This document shows, in pieces, positions 50,701 through 59,529 of a stretch of DNA of 64,000 bases. The position numbers were made by a program, and so were the translations under genes. The notes under the pieces were generated by a model. The model had not been told where the DNA came from. It was given only the letters and a program-made list of their open reading frames with translations, and ran no database searches. Source of the DNA: Crithidia expoeki (taxonomy: Eukaryota; Euglenozoa; Kinetoplastea; Trypanosomatida; Trypanosomatidae); assembly GCA_900240875.1 (NCBI GenBank), contig OESE01000222.1, forward strand, positions 2,756,001-2,820,000. The letters run 5' to 3'. How positions within the stretch are numbered: the stretch's first letter is position 1; each line of letters opens with the position of its first letter.

Positions 50701-52291
50701 CACGGGCGAGGTCGGTGTTTGCAGTGCCATTGGCGGCCGCTGGATTCCCCCCTGTACCACCGACGCCCGTGACGTTTTCATCGAGGGCTTCGCCAAGCAC
50801 GCCTGCTCGCACGGCAGACCGGAGGTACTCGAGCATGTCATTCTGCGTCATTGCCTCTAGCGCCGACACCACCGGGAGTGGGGCTGCTGTCGGTTCACGT
50901 TGCTGCTGCGCCGGTGCTACTGCTGCTATTACGCCTGCTGCGGGACGGGCAGCGGTGTTGCCGGAGCGTATCGACGCAGGTGCTACAGGGTTTGTAGGAG
51001 CTGCACCCTGTCCTAGACGCTGCTGCTGCTGTTGCTGTTGCTGTTGAGAAGCCGGTGCGGCAGCAGAGGAAGGTTGTGCGGGCGCCCTAGACGCATTCTG
51101 TCCAATTCCGAGAAGGCGCTCGATCCCTGCAAAGAAAGTGGGCAGCGAAGAACCGTCTACAAGGAAGTCTGCCGTGCCGTCGCTGGCACCAGACGCAGCA
51201 CTGTCCTCCGGCTCCTCGGCGTCCTGCAAGAGGCCGTCATCATCGTCGCCCACGCCCTCTTCGCTCTCCTCATCTTCCCAGTCGGCGTCGCTGCCCAGCA
51301 CAGCGGCGAGAGCCTCCCCTGCACCGCCGCGGCCACCGCCACCGCGGGGGTTGATGTTGCCGTTCGCGTCGATCGTCACCGTCGCCGTCGCAGTGGGTGG
51401 GATCATCATCATCGAGCGGCCGCCTTGCTGCACCCGCAGCCCATTTGGTCGAAGCTCGCACAGCCGAATAAGGGACTCTACGAGCCCCTCCTCGCCGATG
51501 AGCCAGAGCACGTTGCTGTCGACGACGCGCTGAACCTGCCGGAGTACGGCGACGTTTTCGGGGTAGTGCAGGCGGCGTGCAACAATTGGGTTTTGCCCTT
51601 GGGCGAGGCCTGGCAGAATGAGCAGCGCGAGGAAACGGCAAAACGCTGCGAGCGCGCTCGGCGACGCACCACGCAGCACTCTGACCAGCGAGGGCGTCTT
51701 GCTAATCTCGATGACGGGTCCGACGCAGGACAACGCGTGTTCCAGCAGCCCGGTGGCGGAAGACCAGAGAGTGTTGTCCTCTAAGAACTCGATGAGGCGG
51801 TAGAAGAGACCAGGGCAGCGGTCGTACAGGACCCACCCGAGATCGTTTTGGTTTGCGAGTAGGTCCGTCAGCTGCAGCATGATCTCTGAGTAGATACCCA
51901 AGATGGTCTCGATGTTACGCTGTCGGCGTCGCTCTGACAGCGCGCTGTAATGCTGATGCTCCGTCAAGCGGTCCTTAAGGAACTTCAGCGGCGTCATTGG
52001 ATCGCACAGGATAAAACAGTACACATCAATACCGCCAAAAGCGAGAAACTCTGAGCAGAATTTGGTCTCCTCTTTGCTTTGGATTAAGTCGCCGACGCGA
52101 ACAAGCTCCTCTGTCAACTCGTTATAGCGGCCCTCGCGCCAACGTGACCAGATCGCGTGAATTGACAGCTCGGTGGCGTTGTCACGCACTTCCACGTCGC
52201 CGAGGCGGCGGCCGTACACAGGGGCCCGTCGCGGAGGCAGGGGCTCCCGCCCATTCAGAATGGAGCAGCGCTGCAGCAGCACGTTGTCCAT
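47726..52291 (-). CDS. Large TRPC4AP/DUF3689-like helical-repeat protein
   Basis: 1521-residue protein. Conserved-looking helical stretches at both ends resemble TRPC4AP (TRUSS, DUF3689), a substrate receptor of CUL4-DDB1 ubiquitin ligases in animals. The best piece is L-L-G-E-L-V-R-Y-H followed by L-K-R-L-C-S-Y-I and then S-N-T-N-R-Q-N-P (about residues 920-960), which parallels F-D-L-L-G-E-L-M-K and its neighbours in the animal protein; L-L-N-M-L-L-S-T-F-Y (about 690) also fits. The middle is low complexity: an acidic D/E patch near 325-350, a polyglutamine run of nine at about 416-424 and alanine/proline-rich linkers. Near the C-terminus C-P-G-M-M-C-Y-G-C-C-D-P is cysteine-rich, then hydrophobic helices end with Y-S-E-I-I-A-S-P. 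The ATG at 52289-52291 is the start. The family assignment is from memory of short motifs and is the least secure of the long genes. Confidence 0.6.
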   Translation of the reverse strand: MDNVLLQRCSILNGREPLPPRRAPVYGRRLGDVEVRDNATELSIHAIWSRWREGRYNELTEELVRVGDLIQSKEETKFCSEFLAFGGIDVYCFILCDPMTPLKFLKDRLTEHQHYSALSERRRQRNIETILGIYSEIMLQLTDLLANQNDLGWVLYDRCPGLFYRLIEFLEDNTLWSSATGLLEHALSCVGPVIEISKTPSLVRVLRGASPSALAAFCRFLALLILPGLAQGQNPIVARRLHYPENVAVLRQVQRVVDSNVLWLIGEEGLVESLIRLCELRPNGLRVQQGGRSMMMIPPTATATVTIDANGNINPRGGGGRGGAGEALAAVLGSDADWEDEESEEGVGDDDDGLLQDAEEPEDSAASGASDGTADFLVDGSSLPTFFAGIERLLGIGQNASRAPAQPSSAAAPASQQQQQQQQQRLGQGAAPTNPVAPASIRSGNTAARPAAGVIAAVAPAQQQREPTAAPLPVVSALEAMTQNDMLEYLRSAVRAGVLGEALDENVTGVGGTGGNPAAANGTANTDLARVLSGLGATQGMAEQMEFLGRITSNQFQDEDPSRLVQWMLDRNLLEEDGMEQNFKSSMEIQWWVGAVDTRQRWRLCDPSLLPQRDDNRCAYVASATRRLWSLSYHQMTSEEFNTANAKLNHQLFEPLPQVRDIAELDVYGVQRIVESQSEVLFLLNMLLSTFYFSDAWRLLHDCRWVPRSVPMMEAAFGLDPTLPALVDVPPHVNLSDEMRLLPRFLPSRTSGEHATRGGHTVSPYPSTWRLVPFLELLGDNASTYLQDPNQMSEEEPDNHQHGPDTMRKMELLRGLYEYCNAQDRTEQAMVVADGEVVTTSAANAMAMAAVIRRDREDSCVRIGLYQTLESYLRTFLFGTDNRDDPASPQTTLGSLLMPAILERIYNGTRIPGLSGSMVPSKLQSNMFTLLGELVRYHGGNLKRLCSYIAGELDLSHLNEAISNTNRQNPVILSTIHEEVEKILKRPPLEREEHEPFGSVLLRRLLTFGGETHLFLRSLLLSLTPGLRARGNYLNKPVDDTVNDVRLPSAPPGIGRTSDIISGDAVRIAYVIRVSRHFAREVSLAPAQGPQRTELLMELVAVLINTPHRQPPEQRPFPGLFRAPTDNALLQGRCSLPPVGPPRRLRAPLFGLQQPAESTVSELIEQQDESRPLDERTAAAQREIFQNTVLSDTKVLAEMAPLARLLLAEPHKLVFSALCGLNIEAMEDNTRLSIVTTVLLVFLRVAMIGDVVPGAPPVFSSENDGLPVYTTDAEASVRTVLEKMRPFAQHGYETWLNKEQEFRARQAEKQRAAAVLAAAREGRHFRSLQEDDGVCVCDWRDAATSEEAEWELKLRGRMGGAVASSAAGVSDGQGVEGSMTLDSPMEFARSSNAANTLYHSSHRKHNEYDSIDFGVSPVISRGVPAPDLLRWRCPGMMCYGCCDPPHEGSVYQREFGGCFYRSFFRLLCLWIGYYASCQRYVATVFFSTEVAFAEYKSIALYLLRILPDYFMPRYSEIIASP

Positions 52292-54368
52292 CACCAAAAT
52301 TAGTAATTAAACAACAGTACTAAAAGACACCAAAAGCGCTTGTATGCGTGCTGGCTGGGGTACCAAAAGGAAACCCCAAAGGAGCAGATGAGAAATAAAT
52401 CTGAAAAACGAGGCGGTGCGGCAGTAAGCAAACGACTGAGCAGAGGAGTCGCCACAGTAGGGCTCAAAACACACAAGTAGCAAAAAGTGACAGTGCTGCC
52501 ACAAAAGAAGAAAGACGCCAAATTTTTTTCCTTTTGCTTTCCACAACGGATAAAAGCCGATAAAGATCTCGGTCGCTATAATAGAATGACAAACAACGCA
52601 GTGCAGATTAACCTGATCGAACGTATTTGGACGGTCGAGTATCTGGACGAGGCTACAACTGTTTAACAAAAAAAGGGAAGGGTAAACAAAGGTCTCCAAA
52701 ACAAGAACAGTTTCCCGAATCTGGTACACTTCGCATTTAAACTCCAATTTATAAATACTATACAGAGAAAAGAAATAGACGGGCTTACTGAAATAAAAGC
52801 CCTTCTAGAATAAGATTGAAACGCCAGAGAAGAAATGAGGGGAAGATAATGAAACAACGCGAAGGAAAGAAGTGAACTACAGAATAGCCAAGTCGTCGGA
52901 AGATCAGTGGCCCCATCACTGCACAGCGTAATGAAAGCAGTTTTGACCTCTGGTAAGAAAGGTAGTAGGTTGTACAACTTTTTTAAATAAGACGTTTAGC
53001 TCCCTCGCCTCGATGGCAGTAATGCCCATGTCAAAGCACCTTTGCTGAATTTATGGCTCCCAACGTCACTTTCACAGTCGTTTTCCCTGGCGCAACTATC
53101 GGGGACTGATGACCAGAGAGGTTTGAACGCGTCTCTGTTGGATCTCTCTTCCTCTCGTCTTGACATTCATTATATCTCTTCAAAAGGTATTGGTTGTTTC
53201 TGTTGGAAATATTCGTTTATTCTATAACTTCAAAAGCCCCGCAGATCGCGGAACAGAGACATCAGAAAAACCCTACAAAACACCTCCCAAGCAGAGGGTT
53301 AACAAAGAAAAAAGAGGAGGAGAGAGAAAATAAAGTCTAAGGAAACGTCGACGGCGTGTGCAGGGGGAGTGGAGTTACGCAAAGGTTGCGGTAAATGATA
53401 ATAATAATAATAATAATAATAATGAAACGCGAAAGAACAGCAAAAAGAAAAGGCAAAAGAGAAACCGCTTGAAGAAAGACATCGGAGCACCACAGGTGGA
53501 AACGTTCGACAACTAAGAAGTGTTTTGCGAAGATAATTCTCGTGTTGCTTTTCGTCCACACACTGTCGACTACTCTCACGACTCTACAACTTTACATCAC
53601 TTAAAATCTCTTCACTTGTAACCCGCTATCCCCCACTTCCCTCCGCGTGAAGGTAAGGAGAGGGAATCAAGTCAAAGTCGAAAGTCGATATTGACGTCAA
53701 CGTTTTTTAGTGTCCAGAAACCCAAATGAAATAAATATGAGAGCGAGAGCAAAGAGAGAAGCTAAAACAATTACACGCGAAGAATCGCGAGCACGACAAA
53801 CACAGTGAGACAAATAAACAACCTTTGCTCTATCACAGAGTAAGCGAAACCAAAAGCACAACAACGGCGACGATTAAGGTTGTAGATGCAGGAGAAACAG
53901 AGAAGTGAGAGCGAAGCACTTTGGTTCACACGCATGTTTCCGTTCGGTCTCGCTCTCTGTAGCCCTCTCTCTCCTCGCCTCCTAGCAACAAGCATTCTTC
54001 CACCTTCAACAAGCAGTCACACGGAAACGGCAGCATCTTGCTGAGACCCTATTAACAAGAAAAGGGGCTCTGAGAAAGAAAAAGAAACAAAAAAAACACA
54101 CCGGTAGGAAGTTAAAACTCTAAGTGGAAAATAGACGCCAACGCTGTTAATCAAGGGGCAATACATGTACATACGAAAAACAGCAAAAAATGTTGTGGTA
54201 GTGATGACGTGCTTCATAGGAAATGAGCACGTTCGCTTGCTCACACGAAACCCAGAAAAAGCTATGATCGAAAAAAACAGAGTCCTGGACTCGTTATATG
54301 TAAAATCTTTTACCTACTGCATTCGAAAACCGTGCAACACGAAAACCTACCGAGAATGAACTTTCTCT
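52292..54368. other. Long spacer (2.1 kb) upstream of TRPC4AP-like gene
   Basis: AT-rich, no gene-like frame. Contains the (AAT)n run at 53398-53423 and A-rich patches. It should hold the 3' UTR of the LRR gene. Confidence 0.65.
53398..53423. repeat. (AAT)n microsatellite
   Basis: About nine ATA/AAT units on the plus strand. Reverse frames across it give runs of tyrosine or isoleucine that are not genes. Confidence 0.92.
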
Positions 54369-56999
54369 CTAAAACACATGCGAAACAGACTTGCGGTGCG
54401 GCGGCATCGAGTCCTGCGCAGGCGACGGCTCAATCCGCGGAGGGAAGTTGGGGATACTCGCCGACCGCTGCAGCCCCACCCCCTCTGGGTGGTGCTCACC
54501 CGGCGCATCGTTCGGGTGGGCGATCTCTGGTGGCACGTCCTGCATCACGTACGGCGTCGTGCACCGCTCCATCGCCGTTTGTGTGGTGTTTTGACTCAGA
54601 CGACTTAACGAGCGTTGGTAGGAATTCAGGACCGAGTTCTGCAGCAGCTGTTGCTGCTGCTGGTTGCCCTTGTTTCGAGTGGCGGAGACATCCGTAGAGC
54701 TAGCCTCCGCCGCACAAGAGGGGCTCTGGCCCGCCCATTCCTCAATGCCTGCCTGGCTGGCGCCGCCCTGTAAAGGCGTGACACTTGTAGCCGTGCTGTT
54801 GCGTACGGCGGATTTGTTCGAGGTAGCAACCGCATTGGTGGAGGCATTGTTATCGTTGTTGTTGTTTGTGTTGTTTCCTGCAATCAGACCCTTCCCGAAA
54901 ACTCTGCTCGGAGTCGAAGCGAAGCCGTTGGACTGCGACGCATTCACACCGGTTTCCTTTTGTTCCGAAGAGCAAATACCACCCGCAGTCGCAGCAGCAG
55001 CGCCGTTGCTATTTGCCGTTGTGTTTGCTACCGGTGACGCACCGCAGTGGCACTCTCGCCGTTTCTCTAACGCCTCTACGCGTCCTGCCAGGGCTTGGAT
55101 CTGCTCCCGTTGCTGCTTGCACGCTGTGTGCAGCACGTTTATGATCGTCTTCAGCATCGACACTGTGTGTGGGTCGCACGGTGTGTCGCTTAACCCCCCC
55201 ACCAGCACGTCGACGTTGTGGTCCACCCGCTTCCCTGACATCGGCACAAGTTGACCGGCCTTCAGGGCGACGGCAATAGCAGGAGCTGCAGTAACAGTTT
55301 TCGTGGTCGAAGCGGTAGCTGCAGTGGTGGCAGCAGTGCAAAGAGAGCGCGGCGTCTCTACATTACGGGCAGAGCGCACGCTCTCGACGGCAGCCGTCGA
55401 CCGCGGCGACGGAGCCGACTCCGCTGCAGCACGCGGCGCGCGAGCCGTCACACCATCGTTCACGCGCGAACTGCGGGAGGCGGAGCGGACCGACCGCGTT
55501 GAGTGCCGTACGGAGCGGGGCGTGGCGGCCTCGGCGCCTTCAACTCCTGCTGCCGCCGCTGCCTCCGAGTCAGCGCGGTGGTGGCGATGGTGGTGGCGGT
55601 GGTGGGTGCTGCTGCTGCGGTGGCGGCTGTGACGAGACGAGCTGCGGCGCGGCGCGACCTGATCTTCCTCCTCCTCACCTGCAACAACCGCTGCAGTCAC
55701 TGACTCGCCTTCGCTGTGGCTGCCGACACGAGAAGAACGGCTGGCCGGGCGGCTGCCCTCGCGTTCGCTGCGGCGGCGCGACGACGCTGTGCGGCTCACA
55801 GGCTGCGACTCGCCGCGTGCGCGTGACTGCATCCGCGAAGCGGTTCGGGACTGCCGGCGCGACTGCGCACGTGAGTAGCGGCGGAGGCTTTTCGTGGCAA
55901 GGTAGGCATCACGGTCGTCGGGGCCCACGTAGATCGGGTGCAAGTCGTGCTCCTCCTCGCGCACTACATTGCCCTCGTCCACCTGCCCGGAGATGGGCTG
56001 GCAGGCGTCCGTGACGATGGCCGCGATGGAGCTGTTGCGCTCCTGAATTGCTCGGATCAGCGGCAGTGTGCTCTTCGGGCTCAGCTTCCACCCGTACACA
56101 TCCAGCAGCAGCAGGGTGTGGTTCTGCGGGACTGCTGCCAGCACCGCTGCGGCTGCCTCAGGTGAAGGATTCATGAAGCCAAGGAAGAGCTGAATCAGCG
56201 AGGTGTTATGAGCGAGAACGTCCGCAAACGCCTCGATTGTGTCGCTGTCGAGTTGGTTGTGCCGCAAGTTCAGCCGCTGTACTGTACAGGAGGGGGAGAG
56301 GAGGGCACGCACGAGCTCCTGGCCACCCTCGCGGCTAATGCGATTCGCCGTCAGGTCCAGCGTGGAGAGGCAGGCTGCGTGTGGGATACTTCGTGCAATG
56401 TGAGTGGCTCCCGTGTCGCGCAGCGCGTTGTAGCCGAGGTGGAAGTGCTTCAACTTGGGTGCGGCGCGGATAGCCTGGTTCAGATAGGTCGCCGCGTCCC
56501 CTTCGATCTTATTGTTATGGAAACTGAGTTCCACAATGTCCGAGAAAGGTTGCTGGAGCGCCGCAGCAATCGGAATGACGCCGAGCTTCGTGATGCCGTT
56601 CTCGGACAGGTCTAGCACCTTCAGACCGCAGCCGTTGCGGGAAAGAGTGTGGCCAATGACGACAGCCGCCTGATCCTTTAAATTGTTTTTGCCAAGGCGC
56701 AGCTCTCGAATGCGGTTCGGGTTTGCCTCAATGGCCTCCATCAATCCAGTGACACCCTGCAGGCCGAAGGAGTTCTCCTCCAGCACAAGCACCCGCAGCG
56801 CGCAGTCCACCGCCAGCACGCGTACCACCTCGGCCACGCAACACATGTCGACGTCATTTAGCGGCACCTCCCCTTGGCCGATGATGGCGGTCTTCGCGTT
56901 TGTGTCGAGGGCATGCACCAGAGCGTGGGAGCATTGCGCATGCTCGCGCTTGCAAGCATTGATGTACACCTCGGCGTGCGCACAGTGAACCATCGACAT
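54369..56999 (-). CDS. Leucine-rich-repeat protein with SR/RS-like tail
   Basis: 876-residue protein. Residues about 65-330 hold eight or nine ribonuclease-inhibitor-type leucine-rich repeats, for example L-R-V-L-V-L-E-E-N-S, L-K-V-L-D-L-S-E-N-G-I and V-Q-R-L-N-L-R-H-N-Q-L, each with the L-x-x-L-x-L-x-x-N core and a following helix. This is a protein-binding solenoid. From about 373 to 545 the sequence is very rich in Arg, Ser and His, with R-R-S, R-S-S and H-H-R-H-H patches, resembling an RS region. A short coiled coil around 612-652 includes Q-R-E-Q-I-Q-A-L-A-G-R-V-E-A-L-E-K. The remainder is Asn/Ser/Gln-rich low complexity. No signal peptide. Start ATG 56997-56999; a second ATG two codons later is possible. 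RNI-type LRR proteins are common in kinetoplastid flagella and cytoskeleton; function here is not known. Confidence 0.85.
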   Translation of the reverse strand: MSMVHCAHAEVYINACKREHAQCSHALVHALDTNAKTAIIGQGEVPLNDVDMCCVAEVVRVLAVDCALRVLVLEENSFGLQGVTGLMEAIEANPNRIRELRLGKNNLKDQAAVVIGHTLSRNGCGLKVLDLSENGITKLGVIPIAAALQQPFSDIVELSFHNNKIEGDAATYLNQAIRAAPKLKHFHLGYNALRDTGATHIARSIPHAACLSTLDLTANRISREGGQELVRALLSPSCTVQRLNLRHNQLDSDTIEAFADVLAHNTSLIQLFLGFMNPSPEAAAAVLAAVPQNHTLLLLDVYGWKLSPKSTLPLIRAIQERNSSIAAIVTDACQPISGQVDEGNVVREEEHDLHPIYVGPDDRDAYLATKSLRRYSRAQSRRQSRTASRMQSRARGESQPVSRTASSRRRSEREGSRPASRSSRVGSHSEGESVTAAVVAGEEEEDQVAPRRSSSRHSRHRSSSTHHRHHHRHHRADSEAAAAAGVEGAEAATPRSVRHSTRSVRSASRSSRVNDGVTARAPRAAAESAPSPRSTAAVESVRSARNVETPRSLCTAATTAATASTTKTVTAAPAIAVALKAGQLVPMSGKRVDHNVDVLVGGLSDTPCDPHTVSMLKTIINVLHTACKQQREQIQALAGRVEALEKRRECHCGASPVANTTANSNGAAAATAGGICSSEQKETGVNASQSNGFASTPSRVFGKGLIAGNNTNNNNDNNASTNAVATSNKSAVRNSTATSVTPLQGGASQAGIEEWAGQSPSCAAEASSTDVSATRNKGNQQQQQLLQNSVLNSYQRSLSRLSQNTTQTAMERCTTPYVMQDVPPEIAHPNDAPGEHHPEGVGLQRSASIPNFPPRIEPSPAQDSMPPHRKSVSHVF

Positions 57000-57936
57000 G
57001 ATGATGAGAATAGGGAAAAAATGACTTGCGTTGATGTGTTTTCAGATCGTTTTGAGTGCTCTCTTTGCGTTTGCTCCTGTCGCTGAGGAAAGACGAGAGG
57101 TAGGAAAGAAGGGAAGCGAGAAAAGCACTCACGGGACAAAATCAAAATGGCCTGATGCTACTCAATTCCTTTCCCTACGCGCAAATGAGTCTAGAAGGGA
57201 AGAAAAGTACAAGAGAAAGAATTTGGTAAAATTGAAGCCCCAAAATCTATTTCGGTGGGAGTAGGAAAGTAATTAATATACACAACTCGAGTGTATGATC
57301 CACCGAGTATGAAGTTGGTAGGCGGCGCAGCAAATAGCAGGAGCAAAGTGTATTTTAGGGTAACCGACGCAGGAGAGGGGATGTAAGGGTAAGAGGGGGA
57401 GCAGGAAACGGACGATGTTGAAGAGCTAGACGCCGAGAACATGATACTCTGTTGTTAAGAACAAAGTGAATAAATTTTCAAGACTCAAAGGCAGCATACG
57501 TTGGGGAAGCAAATCTCACAGAGTGAGGTTGACTGCCAGAGAGTGGGCATGATTGCAAAAAGGTCAAAAAGAAAAAATATGAAGAGGAAAAAAAACCTCA
57601 TTTGGATGCCCTTCCCAAAAAGGAGAAAAAAAAACCGGTCGAAACAACGTAACATTCCGACGTTGCAGTGCGTTGATCGCCATTCAGAGTGTGACCTCTT
57701 AGAGGATATAGCTGATCTGAGTTTTCAGTACTATCCCCACATGTTGCCAACACGAGACACGAATACACATTTGTGACAACATCCAGCCCCCAAGTTGTGA
57801 TAATGCGAGGGTGCCAGAGATTTTTAAAAGACAAAAAACAGAATGAGCTATACAAAAAGCAGAGTGATGTCTTTAAAGATGCAAATTGAAAGTAAAGTAT
57901 ATTTAATAAAATGTAAATCAGTCTGACAACTCCATC
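57000..57936. other. Spacer between two-helix membrane gene and LRR gene
   Basis: About 940 bases, AT-rich with purine-rich plus strand (splice/UTR-like for the unit). No gene seen. Confidence 0.65.
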
Positions 57937-58272
57937 CTACACTCTCGCATCAGCTGTGAACGGCTCATGGAATGCCACGAAGCTAGTTGTCGTGGGGAAA
58001 TTGTACCGTGGATAAACGGCTGTTGCCTCCGGCGGTGTACACCGCTGGCGTGCCAGAAGCTCCGCACGCTTCCACACAACTTGCCGCTCCGACGGCAGCA
58101 GCCGCCACGCTGACGTCACGTAGAGTACAGCAATTCCAATAACCATCAGCGCCACGTAGCGGTACTTGGGAATCAGCAGGACGCAGAGAATGAGGTAGAT
58201 GAAGACGATTGCCACGCAGACGTAGTAGATGACGTTACAGCATTTGCTAAAGCAACAAGACGGTGGGGACAT
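57937..58272 (-). CDS. Small two-helix membrane protein (paralogue A)
   Basis: 111-residue protein with two predicted membrane helices, about 14-34 and 38-55, separated by a tight K-Y-R loop. The N-terminal tip has cysteines at 6, 7, 11 and 12, good candidates for S-acylation. After the second helix comes W-R-L-L-P-S-E (56-62), then a basic amphipathic helix W-K-R-A-E-L-L-A-R and a soluble tail. The same W-R-x-L-P-x-E layout after helix two occurs in the upstream neighbour at 58984-59529, suggesting an old tandem duplication. Good splice acceptor at 58323-58324 and gene-like GC support a real gene. Family unknown to me; both termini are probably cytosolic given the positive charges. Confidence 0.75.
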   Translation of the reverse strand: MSPPSCCFSKCCNVIYYVCVAIVFIYLILCVLLIPKYRYVALMVIGIAVLYVTSAWRLLPSERQVVWKRAELLARQRCTPPEATAVYPRYNFPTTTSFVAFHEPFTADARV

Positions 58273-58983
58273 GGTACCCAGTCCTTAATGGATGTGTGTG
58301 TGTGTATGTGTGTTGATACAGCCTAAAGTTATGGGAGTGAAAGGAAAAAGAAACTATTTAAGACACGTTGCAAACCGCCTGTGTTTACCGAAAGACTATT
58401 GGGCTTATCTGTGGCGCCGTTTCTTTTTGTGTCGATCAGTTTCGTGAAGTACAGAATGAGGAGGGTAAAAGAGTGTGGAGGAGGGACAAGGGGCGACGAA
58501 AGTGGCAAATGATGGCAGAGCAAAGCCTGCACCTTCAGCGGCGCTTGCACCACAGAGCTCCCTGAAACAAAGTGAAACGGCTCAAATTGAGGAAGCTCAA
58601 ACCAGCCTATTCGATACCCTGGTCACACGAACAGGTAAGTCGAAGCTCAAAACACGAATTATTAAAACGATAATACGAGAGATGTGCTCCACCGCACCAT
58701 GCAAATCGCGCAGCCGAAGAAACCACCATTTTTTTTGTTTTTTATCTTTTTAAATGCGAGGGCACGAAGTATAACGACACGTGTCGCTCTCAGGTAAAAT
58801 CAGACGCAGAACAAAGCACGAAGCACAGAAACATACTAGGTGAGACATAGAAAGAATAAGCGGTGAGAATGTACAAAAAGAACGAGTTGGTGATTATTAG
58901 AGAAAAAAGAAGTTGAGCGAATGCTCTTTAGCAGCAAATCGCTTTACTTCGGTCCGCGTGGCAGCAGCGGCGGTGAGTGGGGC
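58273..58983. other. Spacer between the two small membrane genes
   Basis: About 710 bases; a short (TG)n patch near 58294-58313 lies in the leader of paralogue A. No other feature seen. Confidence 0.65.
58323..58354 (-). promoter_or_regulatory. Predicted trans-splice acceptor of paralogue A
   Basis: Coding strand: TTTCTTTTTCCTTTCACTCC then ATAACTTTAG, AG at 58324-58323. Leader of about 50 bases without ATG. Confidence 0.6.
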
Positions 58984-59529
58984 CTACGCAACAGTCGCGT
59001 ACAGCGAGTTAGGCGGCGGTTGCGGACGGCTTGAAGAGTGCCGAGGAGACCGACCCTCCACCTCCGCATCGACAGCGGAGTTGCGCGGCTCAGCGAGGGA
59101 GTAGTAACCCCCACTCCGCAGCAGAACAACCTCCTCCGACATCTTTCTCAGGCGGGCTTCTTCAGCAGGAAGACGCCGCCACAATGAGAAAACCACGGTG
59201 GGGATGAGAAAGGCCCAGATTATCACTGGACCTCGCCATGAAGCGGACATCCCGGCGGTGTACGCCATGAAGGCGTACAGGACCGCCAGCCCACACCAGT
59301 AGGTAGCGGTGAAAAACAGAGGGAGAAGGCGCACATCAAGCGGGACAACCTCCTTGGCTCCACCATTCCCGTTGAAACGCAGCTCAGGTGTGGAAGGGTG
59401 CGGCACTGCGTGGGACGCCCGCGACTCTTCAACAGGCGATGTCTCCACCGTCTCTACGAAGGATAAGGGCGAGACGGCACCGTCGTAGGGAGAGTGCAAC
59501 GGGGACAGCAACGAAGATGCGCGAGGCAT
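58984..59529 (-). CDS. Small two-helix membrane protein (paralogue B)
   Basis: 181-residue protein. The first 60 residues are Ser/Pro/Glu-rich and probably disordered, followed by two membrane helices at about 68-91 and 99-117. Helix two ends in W-R-R-L-P-A-E (117-123), then an amphipathic, partly basic helix R-L-R-K-M-S-E-E-V-V-L-L-R, and a Ser/Arg/Pro tail ending N-S-L-Y-A-T-V-A. Helix spacing and the W-R-x-L-P-x-E junction copy those of the downstream neighbour at 57937-58272, though overall identity is low. Start ATG 59527-59529. Coding composition is GC-rich against AT-rich flanks, which supports reality despite no recognised family. Confidence 0.75.
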   Translation of the reverse strand: MPRASSLLSPLHSPYDGAVSPLSFVETVETSPVEESRASHAVPHPSTPELRFNGNGGAKEVVPLDVRLLPLFFTATYWCGLAVLYAFMAYTAGMSASWRGPVIIWAFLIPTVVFSLWRRLPAEEARLRKMSEEVVLLRSGGYYSLAEPRNSAVDAEVEGRSPRHSSSRPQPPPNSLYATVA

